Positions 23,655-33,272 are shown, numbered from the stretch's first letter. The stretch is 64,000 nucleotides of DNA from SIG607 sp045648445 (GCA_045648445.1 JAZRNY010000035.1:25298-89297); one strand, 5' to 3'. Notes: generated by a model from the letters alone, not told the origin. Program-made: numbers and translations.

Positions 23655-26224
23655 TTTTGTCCTTCTTTTTTAAGTCTATAGGTCATTATTTTTTTAGGCG
23701 CAATTTTGCCGTCAAAATTAGTGTCGGTATCTTCCGCAAGATTAGTAATTGCCTCGATTTTTACTCCGTCAAGATTAAATACCGCATTTTGCTCATCTTC
23801 GCTAACGTTATAAATTCTTAAAATAAGGTCGTCAGAATTTTCCGCTTTTTTAAGGGCGGAACATCTTAAATATTCGCCTTTAATTTCAATAAACCTTTTA
23901 CTTAAAGGCATATCACCTTTATGGCAGTCGGTTTCTAATGCAAAAATACCGTCGGAATTAAAACTATAAGCCTCGCTATAAGCCTCTGCTTTTTCGCTTA
24001 AACTGAAAGGAAGTATAGAGTATTCAAGAGTTATTTCTCCCTTAACCTGCATAAGCGGGTCGGGTTTTTGACCCCAAGTCCAGTCGCCTATCGTACCGGT
24101 AGCGCGAAGCAAGGTTAAAGCAACGGTGTTTTTGCCGTCACGAAGCACCTCGTAACTGTTAAGACCTCTTGAAGCCACCATAAAGCCGCTCTGTTCATCT
24201 TCTAAACTTACAAACGCCATAAGCCGCTGATTATAGCATGGATTTTTCCATCTTTCATCAGGCTTTATAGTTCTTTTTATTACGTCGAACTGTCCGTCGG
24301 CATAAACGTAAGGAGTATTTGTATCGGTAGTAAAGAGAGTACGCAAACGATGGTTTTCACTCTGATTATTTATGGTGAATTTAAAATCGAGTCTTCGGCT
24401 GTCATTTTTTATGGTAACAAAATTAATGATTCTATGGGTAATAAAATCTTCGGTTCTGTTTTGGTTTTTGTCAATTCCTTGAGGAATATCTATTTGACGT
24501 TCAATTTTAAATACCGCGTGGAAACCGCTTTTTTCAACCAATTCAATATTATCAAGTCGAGCGAAAACTGTTTTTTTGTCATCAGTCTCAAAAAAATTAT
24601 ATCCGTTACCCTTATCGCCAACGTCTTCAATAAGATTAAGTCCTTTATACTCTTTTTTGGAAATTTTATCGAAAAGAGTTATTGTGCCGTCATTTTCAAT
24701 ATTAAAGCGTATAAAGTTATTTTCCGCGCCGGTTTCATACACCATTAAATCGGTTTTACGTTCAGGTACTTTTCCTATTTTTATTTTAAATACGCTGTAT
24801 CCTACACCGGATAAGGTTACAGGGAATTTTACAGTATATTTATGGTCGCGGATAGGTACGCGGAAACTGTCTTTAGGAAGTTTAAAGGTAAACTGATTTC
24901 CGTGATGAACTATATGGGAGTTTACTACATTATCATTTTCATCGGTAATATAAAAATCGCTTTCTTCCTTTAACCACACCTCTGCAGTTACCGTACCTTT
25001 AGTTTCAAAAGGATTGGTATGAAAAACAACAATACTCTTCTCCCCTAAAGAAGAGGTATCAATTTTGGCGCAAATATATTCAGCCGCTTCATTTCGTATG
25101 TACTCGCCTACGTCCCTAGCGCAATCGAAACGCGCAGACATCTGAAATGCTACGTCATCACAACTGCAGGCGCAAATTGAATCGTGAGGATGATTTTGCA
25201 TTAACTTTTTCCAGCCGTAACGCAAATATTCTTTTTTGTAAACATCACCGTTAAGATATGACATTACGCTGATAGGTTCGCTCTGCTGTTCAAGTAAATT
25301 TTGAACTTTATGATTTTTGTTTTTAAGTATTTGATGTGTGGAAGCGGTATCTGAAATGGGAGATTTTCCCGAAGTTTTTTGTCCCGTCAGTTCACCCTTA
25401 ATAAGCGGAAATTCATTCTTATACTGACGCACTTCAGCAAGATATTCATCAAAATTACTGTGAACTATTTCCAGTTCTTCTCCATAAATTTCACGGGCAA
25501 GATTTAATGCCTCAACCAAATCACGCTGAACAGGTTGATGGTCGCTTCCGTTCATTCCCAGCCAATGAGGAGTTTTTGCATATTTTTCAAAAAGAGCAAT
25601 CATCTTGTCCATTTTTTCTTTGCACTTTTCAGCATCAGTGGGCATTTCGTTGGCATTATCATACCATTCGGTAAACATTATGCCCATTACGCGACTACCG
25701 TCGGTGCCTTCCCAGATAAGTTCTTTATCGTCGGCAACCTCGCCCACCTTGTTATTTGCCATAACGGCGCCAAGACCTCTGCCAAAAACCGCATTATCAA
25801 GGCCGAAGCCGTTTAAAAGTTGAGGCCCCTGAGAAATATTTGCAAAGGCATCAGGGAAATAACCCACCTTAGTCACGGGGTATCCGTTTTCTTTACAGAA
25901 ATTCATACCCTCTATCATATTTCTTACATTTGCTTCGCCCGAAATAAGCGTTTCATCCTGTAAAACGTACCAAGGTCCCACTTTTATTCTGCCTGCTTTA
26001 ATAAGAGTATCAAGTCTATCCTTCATAAAAGGCTTTATCTCAAGATAATCTTCGATAACAATAGTCTGTCCGTCAAGATGAAAATATTTATAATTAGGTT
26101 CTTTTTCCATAAGGGAAATAAGGCTATCCATAAGTTCAACAAGTCTTGCTCGATGACTTTCAAAACTCATATACCATTCTCTGTCCCAATGGGTATGTGA
26201 AATTATGTAAAGTTTATTTTTCAT
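23651..26224 (-). CDS. Alpha-mannosidase, glycoside hydrolase family 38
   Basis: 857 residues, a normal GH38 length. The catalytic domain has IISHTHWDREWYMSFE (zinc ligands His-Asp, about 8-21), GYFPDAFANISQGPQLL (nucleophile Asp, about 118) and GMNGSDHQPVQRDL (about 215-228, third zinc ligand). Middle three-helix and C-terminal beta domains follow. No signal peptide, so it acts on imported manno-oligosaccharides or 2-O-glyceryl mannosides. It lies between an AraC regulator (11-nt overlap) and the nitrilase gene (4-nt overlap), a tight three-gene operon. Confidence 0.9.
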   Translation of the reverse strand: MKNKLYIISHTHWDREWYMSFESHRARLVELMDSLISLMEKEPNYKYFHLDGQTIVIEDYLEIKPFMKDRLDTLIKAGRIKVGPWYVLQDETLISGEANVRNMIEGMNFCKENGYPVTKVGYFPDAFANISQGPQLLNGFGLDNAVFGRGLGAVMANNKVGEVADDKELIWEGTDGSRVMGIMFTEWYDNANEMPTDAEKCKEKMDKMIALFEKYAKTPHWLGMNGSDHQPVQRDLVEALNLAREIYGEELEIVHSNFDEYLAEVRQYKNEFPLIKGELTGQKTSGKSPISDTASTHQILKNKNHKVQNLLEQQSEPISVMSYLNGDVYKKEYLRYGWKKLMQNHPHDSICACSCDDVAFQMSARFDCARDVGEYIRNEAAEYICAKIDTSSLGEKSIVVFHTNPFETKGTVTAEVWLKEESDFYITDENDNVVNSHIVHHGNQFTFKLPKDSFRVPIRDHKYTVKFPVTLSGVGYSVFKIKIGKVPERKTDLMVYETGAENNFIRFNIENDGTITLFDKISKKEYKGLNLIEDVGDKGNGYNFFETDDKKTVFARLDNIELVEKSGFHAVFKIERQIDIPQGIDKNQNRTEDFITHRIINFVTIKNDSRRLDFKFTINNQSENHRLRTLFTTDTNTPYVYADGQFDVIKRTIKPDERWKNPCYNQRLMAFVSLEDEQSGFMVASRGLNSYEVLRDGKNTVALTLLRATGTIGDWTWGQKPDPLMQVKGEITLEYSILPFSLSEKAEAYSEAYSFNSDGIFALETDCHKGDMPLSKRFIEIKGEYLRCSALKKAENSDDLILRIYNVSEDEQNAVFNLDGVKIEAITNLAEDTDTNFDGKIAPKKIMTYRLKKEGQK

Positions 26225-27041
26225 ATTTGTTTTTACTCCTTCTAAAGGTTAAAGGTGCAACCTTGGTTTCGTCCTTAAAAGCCCTATAAAAATTTGATAC
26301 TGAAGAATATCCGCATTCCTCGGCTATTTCCTTAACCGAAATATCACTTGAAGAAAGTAACCGTTTTGCCGTATTAATCTTCAGCGAATTTAAAAATTCT
26401 GTGTATTTTTTACCCGTTACCTCTCGAAACAACCGACTGAAATAATTAGGCGAATAACTATACATAGAAGCCATTTGATTAAGGGTTGGATTTTCCCTTA
26501 AATGTGTATAAATATACCGTAAAACGCTATTCATTACTTCGCTTGTACGGTTGCTTCTGTTTTGGCTTTTGCCTATTTTACGCAGTATGAATATAATAAT
26601 AAGTTCCAAAAGATTAGCAGCGGCAAAGGCGCTATTATCATCTTCGCTGCCATACTCCTTAATTAACATATCACACATAAACGATATTTCTTTCATTTGT
26701 TGTTGGTCAAAGGTAAAATATCTGTTTTTTTCATTTTCGAAAAGTTTAACAAGCAGTTCTTTATCTACGATACTGTCATCGAACATAATATTATAAAGCG
26801 TTAGATTATCGGAACCGTTAAGAAAATGAAAATCTGCAGGAGTTAGTATGTATCCGGTACCGCACTTCATAGGATATTCGCTTCCGTTAAGCATACAATT
26901 TCCTTCGCCTGATATGGCTATTTCAATTTCAAAAAATTCGTGAAAATGAATACCGGTATTTCCGCAAAATTTCTTTTTTTGAACAGTTATATGGCGTTCT
27001 TTATTTATATGATCCTTATAGGTAAAGTTTTTATGTTTCAC
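26214..27041 (-). CDS. AraC-family regulator
   Basis: 275 residues. The N-terminal cupin sensor (HFHEFFEIEIAISGEG, about 31-46) is followed by two C-terminal helix-turn-helix motifs (ISVKEIAEECGYSSVSNFYR, about 236-255, with the preceding NQMASMYSYSPNYFSRLFRE). First gene of the AraC-GH38-nitrilase operon, so it probably controls its own operon in response to a mannoside. Gene overlap with GH38 indicates coupling. Confidence 0.88.
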   Translation of the reverse strand: MKHKNFTYKDHINKERHITVQKKKFCGNTGIHFHEFFEIEIAISGEGNCMLNGSEYPMKCGTGYILTPADFHFLNGSDNLTLYNIMFDDSIVDKELLVKLFENEKNRYFTFDQQQMKEISFMCDMLIKEYGSEDDNSAFAAANLLELIIIFILRKIGKSQNRSNRTSEVMNSVLRYIYTHLRENPTLNQMASMYSYSPNYFSRLFREVTGKKYTEFLNSLKINTAKRLLSSSDISVKEIAEECGYSSVSNFYRAFKDETKVAPLTFRRSKNKYEK

Positions 27042-27147
27042 AGTATCACCTACCTCTACTGTTATTTTAATTAATTTTTTGTTTTTAGTAAAGGAAATTT
27101 GGAATTTTCAAATAAAAATCATAGAAAACTGTAAATATTAAACAAAA

Positions 27148-27175
27148 AAATAGAAGCAAAAACTTGCTTCTATTT
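27148..27175 (-). terminator. Terminator of bioY
   Basis: A 12-bp stem AAATAGAAGCAA/TTGCTTCTATTT with a following T-run on the minus strand. Confidence 0.85.
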
Positions 27176-27705
27176 TAAATTCTTTTTTTTATGGATATTC
27201 CTATAGCAACAGCTGCAAAAGATTTAATAATATCTATCGGCACAAAAGGAATAACGCAAACGGTTAAAGCGGTATAAAAATCAGCCTTAGTTACAAAAAT
27301 ATACTGTACTGTTCCGCAGATGTAACAAAAAGCAACGCCTATTAAACAACTAATGAATGAAAGGGTGAATTTAAAAACTTTTTTCTCAATCTTTACAGCG
27401 TTAAAAAAAGAAACGATTAACGAAAGTAAGGGATATGACCATATATATCCGCCCGTAACACCGACAAGTATGCCCAGTCCACCCGAACCCCCCGAAAATA
27501 CCGGAAGTCCCACCGTTCCCATAATTACGTAAACAAACGTAGCGCAAAAGGCTTCAAAAGGCGAAAGAGCAACCGCGCAAATCATAACGCTTAAAAGGGT
27601 GGCTGAAACCGGCACCGTACCTATAGGAATAACTACAAAAGAACTAACGCAAATTATTGCCGCAAAAATACCGCAACGAACAGTTTTATAAAGCGTTTTT
27701 TGCAT
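27175..27705 (-). CDS. bioY: Biotin transporter S component
   Basis: 176 residues with about six membrane helices and the BioY-type glycine pattern LPVFSGGSGGLGILVGVTGGY (about 66-86). BioY is the substrate-binding subunit of an ECF transporter that imports biotin; the shared EcfAAT module is not in the window. It is monocistronic, transcribed divergently from the Hrb-like gene. Confidence 0.9.
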   Translation of the reverse strand: MQKTLYKTVRCGIFAAIICVSSFVVIPIGTVPVSATLLSVMICAVALSPFEAFCATFVYVIMGTVGLPVFSGGSGGLGILVGVTGGYIWSYPLLSLIVSFFNAVKIEKKVFKFTLSFISCLIGVAFCYICGTVQYIFVTKADFYTALTVCVIPFVPIDIIKSFAAVAIGISIKKRI

Positions 27706-27739
27706 TTTTTCTCTTCCCCTTTTGCTACTTATATTTTAA

Positions 27740-27789
27740 ATAATAATTGAAAAAATAAATATTGTCAACACGCTATTTTTTTGTTACAA
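27740..27789. promoter_or_regulatory. bioY promoter and possible BirA-type site
   Basis: Minus strand TTGACA (27763-27768), 17-nt spacer, TATTAT (27740-27745) serves bioY. The arms TTGTCAAC (27762-27769) and GTTACAA (27783-27789), separated by 13 nt, loosely resemble the interrupted palindrome bound by BirA. The promoter is confident; the operator is speculative. A plus-strand TATAAT at 27790-27795 probably serves the Hrb-like gene. Confidence 0.5.
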
Positions 27790-27824
27790 TATAATAAACT
27801 TCTATTAAAAGAAAGGTGACGGAA

Positions 27825-28454
27825 ATGATTGACGAAAAATCACTAAATAACGTTTCATACGGTCTTTACGTTTTAACCGCAAAAGAAAATGAAAAGGATA
27901 ATGGATGTATTATAAATACGGTTTCTCAGGTTACCGTTTCTCCCCTTTCCATAAGCGTTACCGTAAATAAAAATAATTTCACCCACGATATGATAATGAA
28001 AACCAAGGAATTTAACGTATCGGTTATAGCCGAGGGCACCTCCTTTGACCTGTTTAAGCAGTACGGTTTTAAAAGCGGCAGAAACGAAGACAAGGTTCCA
28101 AAAGATGCAAAAAGAAGCGAAAACGGGATTGTTTACGTTGATGATAACGTAAATACTGTAATCAGTGCAAAGGTAAAAAATACTGTTGACCTTGGCACCC
28201 ATACCCTCTTTATTGCCGATGTTACCGAAACCATTCTTCTCTCCTCTGCTCCCAGTGTTACCTATGCTTATTATCATAAAAATATAAAACCCGCCCCAGT
28301 AAAACAGTCGGGAACGGGCAAAAAATGGGTATGTACCATTTGCGGATATATTTACGACGACGCAAAGGAAAAGGTTCCTTTTGAAGAACTTCCAAATGAC
28401 TGGACCTGTCCTCTTTGTATGCATCCCAAAAGTGATTTTGAACTTATGGCTTAA
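27825..28454 (+). CDS. Flavin reductase-rubredoxin fusion (Hrb-like)
   Basis: 209 residues. The N-terminal 150 form a flavin-reductase-like FMN-binding domain (NNVSYGLYVLTAKE ... CIINTVSQVTVSPLSISVTVNKNN). The C-terminus is a complete rubredoxin (about 165-207): KWVCTICGYIYDD and DWTCPLCMHPKSDFE supply the four Cys for one iron. This matches the high-molecular-weight rubredoxin (Hrb) of clostridia and acetogens, which passes electrons from NAD(P)H to flavodiiron proteins in O2/NO defence. The start at 27825 follows AAAGGTG at correct spacing, better than the GTG at 27816. Confidence 0.88.
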   Translation: MIDEKSLNNVSYGLYVLTAKENEKDNGCIINTVSQVTVSPLSISVTVNKNNFTHDMIMKTKEFNVSVIAEGTSFDLFKQYGFKSGRNEDKVPKDAKRSENGIVYVDDNVNTVISAKVKNTVDLGTHTLFIADVTETILLSSAPSVTYAYYHKNIKPAPVKQSGTGKKWVCTICGYIYDDAKEKVPFEELPNDWTCPLCMHPKSDFELMA

Positions 28455-28459
28455 AAGTC

Positions 28460-28488
28460 TTGCAAAACCATACTATTTGTGTTAAAAT
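28460..28488 (+). promoter_or_regulatory. Promoter of glyA
   Basis: TTGCAA (28460-28465), 17-nt spacer, TAAAAT (28483-28488), 32 nt before the ATG. Confidence 0.65.
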
Positions 28489-28520
28489 TTTCAAAAATAT
28501 AAAGTTTTAGGAGTTATATT

Positions 28521-29762
28521 ATGTTTTACGACAAATTAAATGAATTCGATAGCGAAGTTTATGCTTCGGTTAAAAGAGAAAACGAGCGCCAGTCTCATAA
28601 TATTGAACTTATTGCAAGTGAAAATATCGTAAGTGAAGCAGTTCTTCTCGCCGCAGGCACTCCCCTTACCAACAAATATGCCGAGGGTTATCCGGGCAAA
28701 CGTTACTACGGCGGTTGCGTTTACGTTGACGAAGTTGAAGAAATCGCACGTGAGCGCGCTAAAAAACTTTTTGGTGCAGAACATGCAAACGTTCAGCCTC
28801 ATTCGGGCGCAAGCGCTAACCTTGCAGTATTTTTCGCACTTTTAGAACCAGGTGATACCGTTCTTTCTATGAACCTTTCCGAAGGCGGTCATCTTTCTCA
28901 CGGTTCTCCCGTAAATATTTCCGGTAAATATTTTAACATCGTTCCTTACGGTGTTGACGAAACCACACAGACCATCGATTACGATTTGGTCGAAAAACTT
29001 GCCATTGAAAACAAGCCTAAGCTTATTTTAGCAGGCGCTTCCGCATATGCAAGAGCTATTGACTTTAAGCGTTTTAGAGAAATTGCCGACAAGGTAGGCG
29101 CATACTTACTTGTTGATATGGCTCACATTGCAGGTCTTGTTGCTGCAGGACTTCACGAAAGCCCCGTTCCCTATGCAGACGTTGTTACCACCACCACTCA
29201 TAAAACCCTTCGCGGTCCCAGAGGCGGTCTTATTCTTTGCAAAGAACAGTATGCAAAACAGATTGACAAGGCTATATTCCCAGGAATTCAGGGCGGTCCT
29301 TTAATGCACATTATTGCCGCTAAGGCTGTTGCTTTAGGTGAAGCGCTTACCGACGAATTCAAAGAGTATCAGAAGCAGATTATCAAAAATGCAAACTGCC
29401 TTGCTAACGCCCTTAAAGAAGAAGGCTTTAACATTGTATCCGGCGGCACCGACAACCACCTTATGCTTTTAGATCTTAGAAATATGAATCTTACCGGTAA
29501 AGAATTCGAGCATATGCTTGACGAAGTTCATATTACCGCTAACAAAAACACCATTCCTGCAGATCCTCAAAGTCCATTTGTAACAAGCGGTCTTAGAATT
29601 GGTACTCCTGCCGTAACAAGCAGAGGCTTTAAAGAAAAAGAAATGCTAAAGATTGCTCATTGGTTAAAACTTGTTGCTACCGATTTTGAAAACAGCAAAG
29701 AAACCATTACTAAAGAAGTTATTGAACTTTGCAATCAGTTCCCCATTTACAGCGAAAAATAA
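28521..29762 (+). CDS. glyA: Serine hydroxymethyltransferase
   Basis: 413 residues of the PLP enzyme that interconverts serine and glycine with tetrahydrofolate, supplying one-carbon units. The PLP lysine sits in VVTTTTHKTLRGPRGG (about 226); other landmarks are YPGKRYYGG (about 55-63) and HSGASANLAVF (about 94). Codon use is that of a highly expressed gene. The metallophosphoesterase paralog 3 begins 18 nt after its stop and is probably co-transcribed. Confidence 0.97.
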   Translation: MFYDKLNEFDSEVYASVKRENERQSHNIELIASENIVSEAVLLAAGTPLTNKYAEGYPGKRYYGGCVYVDEVEEIARERAKKLFGAEHANVQPHSGASANLAVFFALLEPGDTVLSMNLSEGGHLSHGSPVNISGKYFNIVPYGVDETTQTIDYDLVEKLAIENKPKLILAGASAYARAIDFKRFREIADKVGAYLLVDMAHIAGLVAAGLHESPVPYADVVTTTTHKTLRGPRGGLILCKEQYAKQIDKAIFPGIQGGPLMHIIAAKAVALGEALTDEFKEYQKQIIKNANCLANALKEEGFNIVSGGTDNHLMLLDLRNMNLTGKEFEHMLDEVHITANKNTIPADPQSPFVTSGLRIGTPAVTSRGFKEKEMLKIAHWLKLVATDFENSKETITKEVIELCNQFPIYSEK

Positions 29763-29779
29763 TAAACGAGGGCGTTATT

Positions 29780-30823
29780 GTGGCCGATAGGTTAAAGTTT
29801 TCACTTTTTTCCGATTTCCATTATAAGAAAAAAATGTATCCTGTAGTTATCGAGGATTTAATAGCTATATTAAACCGAGCCGAAAAAGAAAAGGTTGACG
29901 CTATTTTCCACGCAGGAGATTTTAGCAACGACTATAACGGTTCAAAAGAAGTAATTACACCTCTTTTGAACAATAAATTCGGTGCCACCGTATGCGGTGT
30001 TTACGGAAACCACGAACTTGAATGTAGAAATACCATGAGCGACGTAACCAAGTTTTTAACCAATGCCGAAAACTCCATATGGGGTACCAAAGACAGCAAA
30101 ATCGGTGATGGTACTATCGCTTATTATTACGTTGATATTAAAAATTTCCGTATAATTTGTACCGATACCAACTATTCCTTTAATAAGGAAGGTTTTTGGG
30201 AGCATAACCGTACAGGCAGTTGGGGCTCTCCCGCCGAAAATCTTTATCCAAACAGTTTGGGAAGCGAACAACTTTGTTGGCTTGAAGAAACACTTATAAA
30301 ATCAGCAAAAGAAGGCAAAAAATGTATCGTGATAAGCCACGATAGTTATTCCGGTAAATTCAGAAGCACCTCTCCCGATGCAGAACACGTAAGACGTCTT
30401 TTCGCGTGTGCAAATTCAATCAAAAAAGGTACGGTACTTATGGCTATAAACGGCCATATACATACCAATAATGCCGAAATTGTCAATAACGTACTTTATC
30501 TTGATATGAATACCACAAGAAACAGTTGGTGGCAGTTAAAGGGTAGCGAACACTATAGTGCAGAACACACCTATAATTTTACTGAATTTGAAGACGGCAA
30601 GGCAATTAAAACCTACGCTCGTTCCTATGCTGAGGACACAATGAGTAAAAACACTTGGTGCACAAAAGACGCTCTGAACGCTATAGTTACCGTTACCGAA
30701 GATGGCGAAATCACCGTTGAAGGTATGGAAAGCGAATACGTTTACGGCATACTTCCTCCCGAAACCAAATGGAATGATTGCGAACCAAGGGTTCTTTCGG
30801 GAAACTGGAAACTTGAAGTATAA
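29780..30823 (+). CDS. Calcineurin-like metallophosphoesterase, paralog 3
   Basis: 347 residues from a GTG start at 29780, chosen because GAGGG lies 7 nt upstream; the longer reading overlaps glyA. Motifs: FSDFHYKK (D-x-H), FHAGDFSND (GD), GVYGNHELEC (GNHE), VISHDSYSG (His), AINGHIHTN (GHxH). Related to the pair at 17373-19347, most of all in its spacing and shared DTNYSFN core. It probably reads through from glyA. Substrate unknown. Confidence 0.8.
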   Translation: MADRLKFSLFSDFHYKKKMYPVVIEDLIAILNRAEKEKVDAIFHAGDFSNDYNGSKEVITPLLNNKFGATVCGVYGNHELECRNTMSDVTKFLTNAENSIWGTKDSKIGDGTIAYYYVDIKNFRIICTDTNYSFNKEGFWEHNRTGSWGSPAENLYPNSLGSEQLCWLEETLIKSAKEGKKCIVISHDSYSGKFRSTSPDAEHVRRLFACANSIKKGTVLMAINGHIHTNNAEIVNNVLYLDMNTTRNSWWQLKGSEHYSAEHTYNFTEFEDGKAIKTYARSYAEDTMSKNTWCTKDALNAIVTVTEDGEITVEGMESEYVYGILPPETKWNDCEPRVLSGNWKLEV

Positions 30824-30840
30824 AATCAATACACATTTTA

Positions 30841-30880
30841 AAGAGATATCTTCATCTAAAAAGAAGATATCTCTTTTTAT
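30841..30880 (+). terminator. Terminator of the glyA-phosphoesterase unit
   Basis: A 13-bp stem AAGAGATATCTTC/GAAGATATCTCTT followed by a run of T. Confidence 0.85.
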
Positions 30881-30975
30881 TTTCAAATTGAATAAACGAT
30901 TTCTTAAAATTTCAGCAAGGATATTTGAATTTCTTTGCTTATTATACAACTCTCCTTTTTAGATGCTTTTACATA

Positions 30976-31007
30976 GAAACACCCGTGCCAAACGGCACGG
31001 GTGTTTC
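30976..31007. terminator. Orphan terminator-like hairpin
   Basis: A perfect 14-bp stem GAAACACCCGTGCC/GGCACGGGTGTTTC with a 4-nt loop. It is not next to an intact gene, but it lies just downstream (minus strand) of the ORF remnant at 31037-31165 and was probably that gene's terminator. Confidence 0.6.
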
Positions 31008-31036
31008 TTATCTGTTAATATTTAGATAAAATAAAG

Positions 31037-31165
31037 TTATACGTTATTAAACATATTTAAAATTTCCTGCATCATTTCGGTATTGACTTCACTATATGAG
31101 AAATCACAGATTGATAATTATAGTTTATTACCAAATCACGAGTGCCGTGAGCAATAAAAACTACA
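31037..31165 (-). pseudogene. C-terminal remnant of an unidentified gene
   Basis: One minus-strand frame reads VVFIAHGTRDLVINYNYQS; the next frame reads DFSYSEVNTEMMQEILNMFN and stops at 31037. The two pieces join with a frame change near 31100, and a terminator hairpin follows at 30976-31007. Low confidence because the pieces are short and no family is recognised. The rest of the 437-nt gap 30824-31260 holds only terminators and a promoter. Confidence 0.35.
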
Positions 31166-31203
31166 GCGCAAATCCGATATAAGTATAAAAAATGCTTTTT
31201 CTC

Positions 31204-31231
31204 TTGCAAAATATATCCGTTATTGTATAAT
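31204..31231 (+). promoter_or_regulatory. Promoter of GH127 copy 1
   Basis: TTGCAA (31204-31209), 16-nt spacer, TATAAT (31226-31231); AGGAGG follows before the ATG at 31261. Confidence 0.75.
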
Positions 31232-31260
31232 ATAATTAATTAAAAACAGGAGGTTTTATT

Positions 31261-33222
31261 ATGCTTAATTTATATAAAGAAAATACGGCAAACTTTCCAA
31301 GACTGAAAACCGACAAACATTTCATCAACTTTGATAATGAGTACAAATTTGATGAAATTACCGATAAAACAATGAAATTTACCGAAGAAAAACAACTTTT
31401 AAAAGCAGATTTATGGTACGACTTTGCTGAACAGTTCTCCGACCAAATTGACGGCAGTGACGACGGTTGGCGCGGTGAATATTGGGGCAAAATGATGCGT
31501 GGCGGATGTTTTGTATATTCTTATACAAAAAACAAAAAACTTCTTGAAATTTTAACCGATACAGTTCGCCATATTTTAACTAAACAAGACGAACGAGGCA
31601 GAATTTCTTCCTATCTGGTAGCCGATGAATTCAAAGGTTGGGATATTTGGAGCAGAAAATACGTATTGCTTGGTATGCAGTATTTTCTTGAAATAAACGA
31701 GGATAAAGAACTTGAAAAAGAAATTATTACCTCTATGTGCCGTCAGGTTGATTACCTTATTTCAAAACTTGGAAACAAAACCGACGGAAAACTTCCCATT
31801 ACACGTACTGCAAAACATTGGTACGGTCTTAACTCCTCTTCCCTTTTAGAACCCGTTGTACGTCTTTATAACATAACCGGCGAAAAAAGATTTTTGGATT
31901 TTGCAAAATACATAGTAAAGGAAGGCGGCTGTTGGGCAGACGACGTATTTAAACTTGCCCTTAAAAAACAGTTAAGAATTTATCAGTATCCTGTTACCAA
32001 AGCGTACGAAATGACCTCTTGTTTTGAAGGTCTTTTAGAGCTTTACCGTATAACAGGCGAAGAATGGTACAAAACTGCAATTTTAAACTTTGCTGATTTA
32101 GTATTAGAAGACGAATTCACCGTTATCGGTTCTGCAGGTTGTACCCACGAGCTTTTTGACCACTCGAAAGTACGTCAGGCAAACACCACCAACTATTTTG
32201 TAATGCAAGAAACCTGCGTAACAGTCACCTTAATGAAGTTCTTTATGCAGTTAAACCTATTAACCGCTGACCCCAAATACATCGATGCTTACGAAATAGC
32301 ATATTATAACGGCTTCTTGGGTACTGTAAACGTTGAACAAAGACTTGCCGACAGCGTAACTTTAGAAAGAGAACGCGAGAAAAACAGCGCTATCGTTCCC
32401 GTTGTATTGCCATTTACTAGTTACAGTCCCTTAACTGCAGGTACACGTGGCGGTAATATAGGCGGTCTTAAGGTTATGAAAAACAATAAGTACTACGGAT
32501 GTTGCGTATGTATTGCAGGCGCAGGTATAGGAAGCGTTCACAAAACTGCATTTATGAGCACCGAAAAAGGTTTTGCTCTTAACCTCTACATTAACGGTAA
32601 CATTCAGACTGCTACCGCAAATGGTAAAAAGGTTGAGTTTAACATCGAAACCAACTACCCTGCCGAAAACTACGTAAAGGTAACCGTTAATAATCCCGAA
32701 AAAGAGGAATTAGAATTAAAACTCCGTAATCCTTCGTTTAGCGACAAAACAAAGATTACTCAAAACGGCAAAGAAATCGAAGTGACAAACGGCTACAACA
32801 CCGTTTTATGTAAAGAAGAAACCGAAACGTTTGAACTCACCTTCGATATGCCACTTACTGTTGTTAAGCCTATTCCATACGGAAGTCAAGTTCTTATGAA
32901 CGAAGTAAAATGGGGCGGTAACTGTATTGTTATTCCTTCTTACGATGAAGAAGATCCCGAAGCAAAAAACACCATTGCACTTCAAAAAGGCCCTCTTATG
33001 TTTGCGCAGGATTCACGTTTTGGTTATGATATGACAAAGGCTGCAAAAATAGTTAACAAAAACGGTATCGTCACTTACGAAAAAGATAAAGCCGATTTTG
33101 ACACCATTACAACCATCAAAGTAAAAACCGAAGACGGTTTCATTACTCTTTGCGACTATGCAAGTGCAGGAAAAGTGCTTGACGAAGGTAACAAAGCAGC
33201 CGTTTGGATTAAAAACGTATAA
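31261..33222 (+). CDS. GH127 beta-L-arabinofuranosidase-like enzyme, copy 1
   Basis: 653 residues of the DUF1680/GH127 family (alpha/alpha-barrel plus beta domains). The zinc-thiolate site characteristic of the family is visible: Glu and Cys in QETCVTVTLMKF (about 320-331) and adjacent Cys-Cys in YYGCCVCIAGAG (about 417-418), where one Cys is the nucleophile in the characterised bifidobacterial enzyme. Length matches. No signal peptide, so it acts on imported arabino-oligosaccharides. It has its own promoter and terminator. A second copy about 90 percent identical by eye follows at once. Confidence 0.87.
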   Translation: MLNLYKENTANFPRLKTDKHFINFDNEYKFDEITDKTMKFTEEKQLLKADLWYDFAEQFSDQIDGSDDGWRGEYWGKMMRGGCFVYSYTKNKKLLEILTDTVRHILTKQDERGRISSYLVADEFKGWDIWSRKYVLLGMQYFLEINEDKELEKEIITSMCRQVDYLISKLGNKTDGKLPITRTAKHWYGLNSSSLLEPVVRLYNITGEKRFLDFAKYIVKEGGCWADDVFKLALKKQLRIYQYPVTKAYEMTSCFEGLLELYRITGEEWYKTAILNFADLVLEDEFTVIGSAGCTHELFDHSKVRQANTTNYFVMQETCVTVTLMKFFMQLNLLTADPKYIDAYEIAYYNGFLGTVNVEQRLADSVTLEREREKNSAIVPVVLPFTSYSPLTAGTRGGNIGGLKVMKNNKYYGCCVCIAGAGIGSVHKTAFMSTEKGFALNLYINGNIQTATANGKKVEFNIETNYPAENYVKVTVNNPEKEELELKLRNPSFSDKTKITQNGKEIEVTNGYNTVLCKEETETFELTFDMPLTVVKPIPYGSQVLMNEVKWGGNCIVIPSYDEEDPEAKNTIALQKGPLMFAQDSRFGYDMTKAAKIVNKNGIVTYEKDKADFDTITTIKVKTEDGFITLCDYASAGKVLDEGNKAAVWIKNV

Positions 33223-33237
33223 TTATTTATTACTTTT

Positions 33238-33272
33238 AAAGCGCCTCGGAAATCCGAGACGCTTTAAAATTT
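33238..33272 (+). terminator. Terminator between the GH127 copies
   Basis: A GC-rich stem AAAGCGCCTCGG/CCGAGACGCTTT with one mismatch (33238-33265), then a T-run. Confidence 0.85.

Noticed and set aside
29729..29779. Longer N-terminus for the third metallophosphoesterase
   Set aside because: It lies inside the 3' end of glyA and has no ribosome site; GTG at 29780 with GAGGG fits better and starts at the conserved domain.
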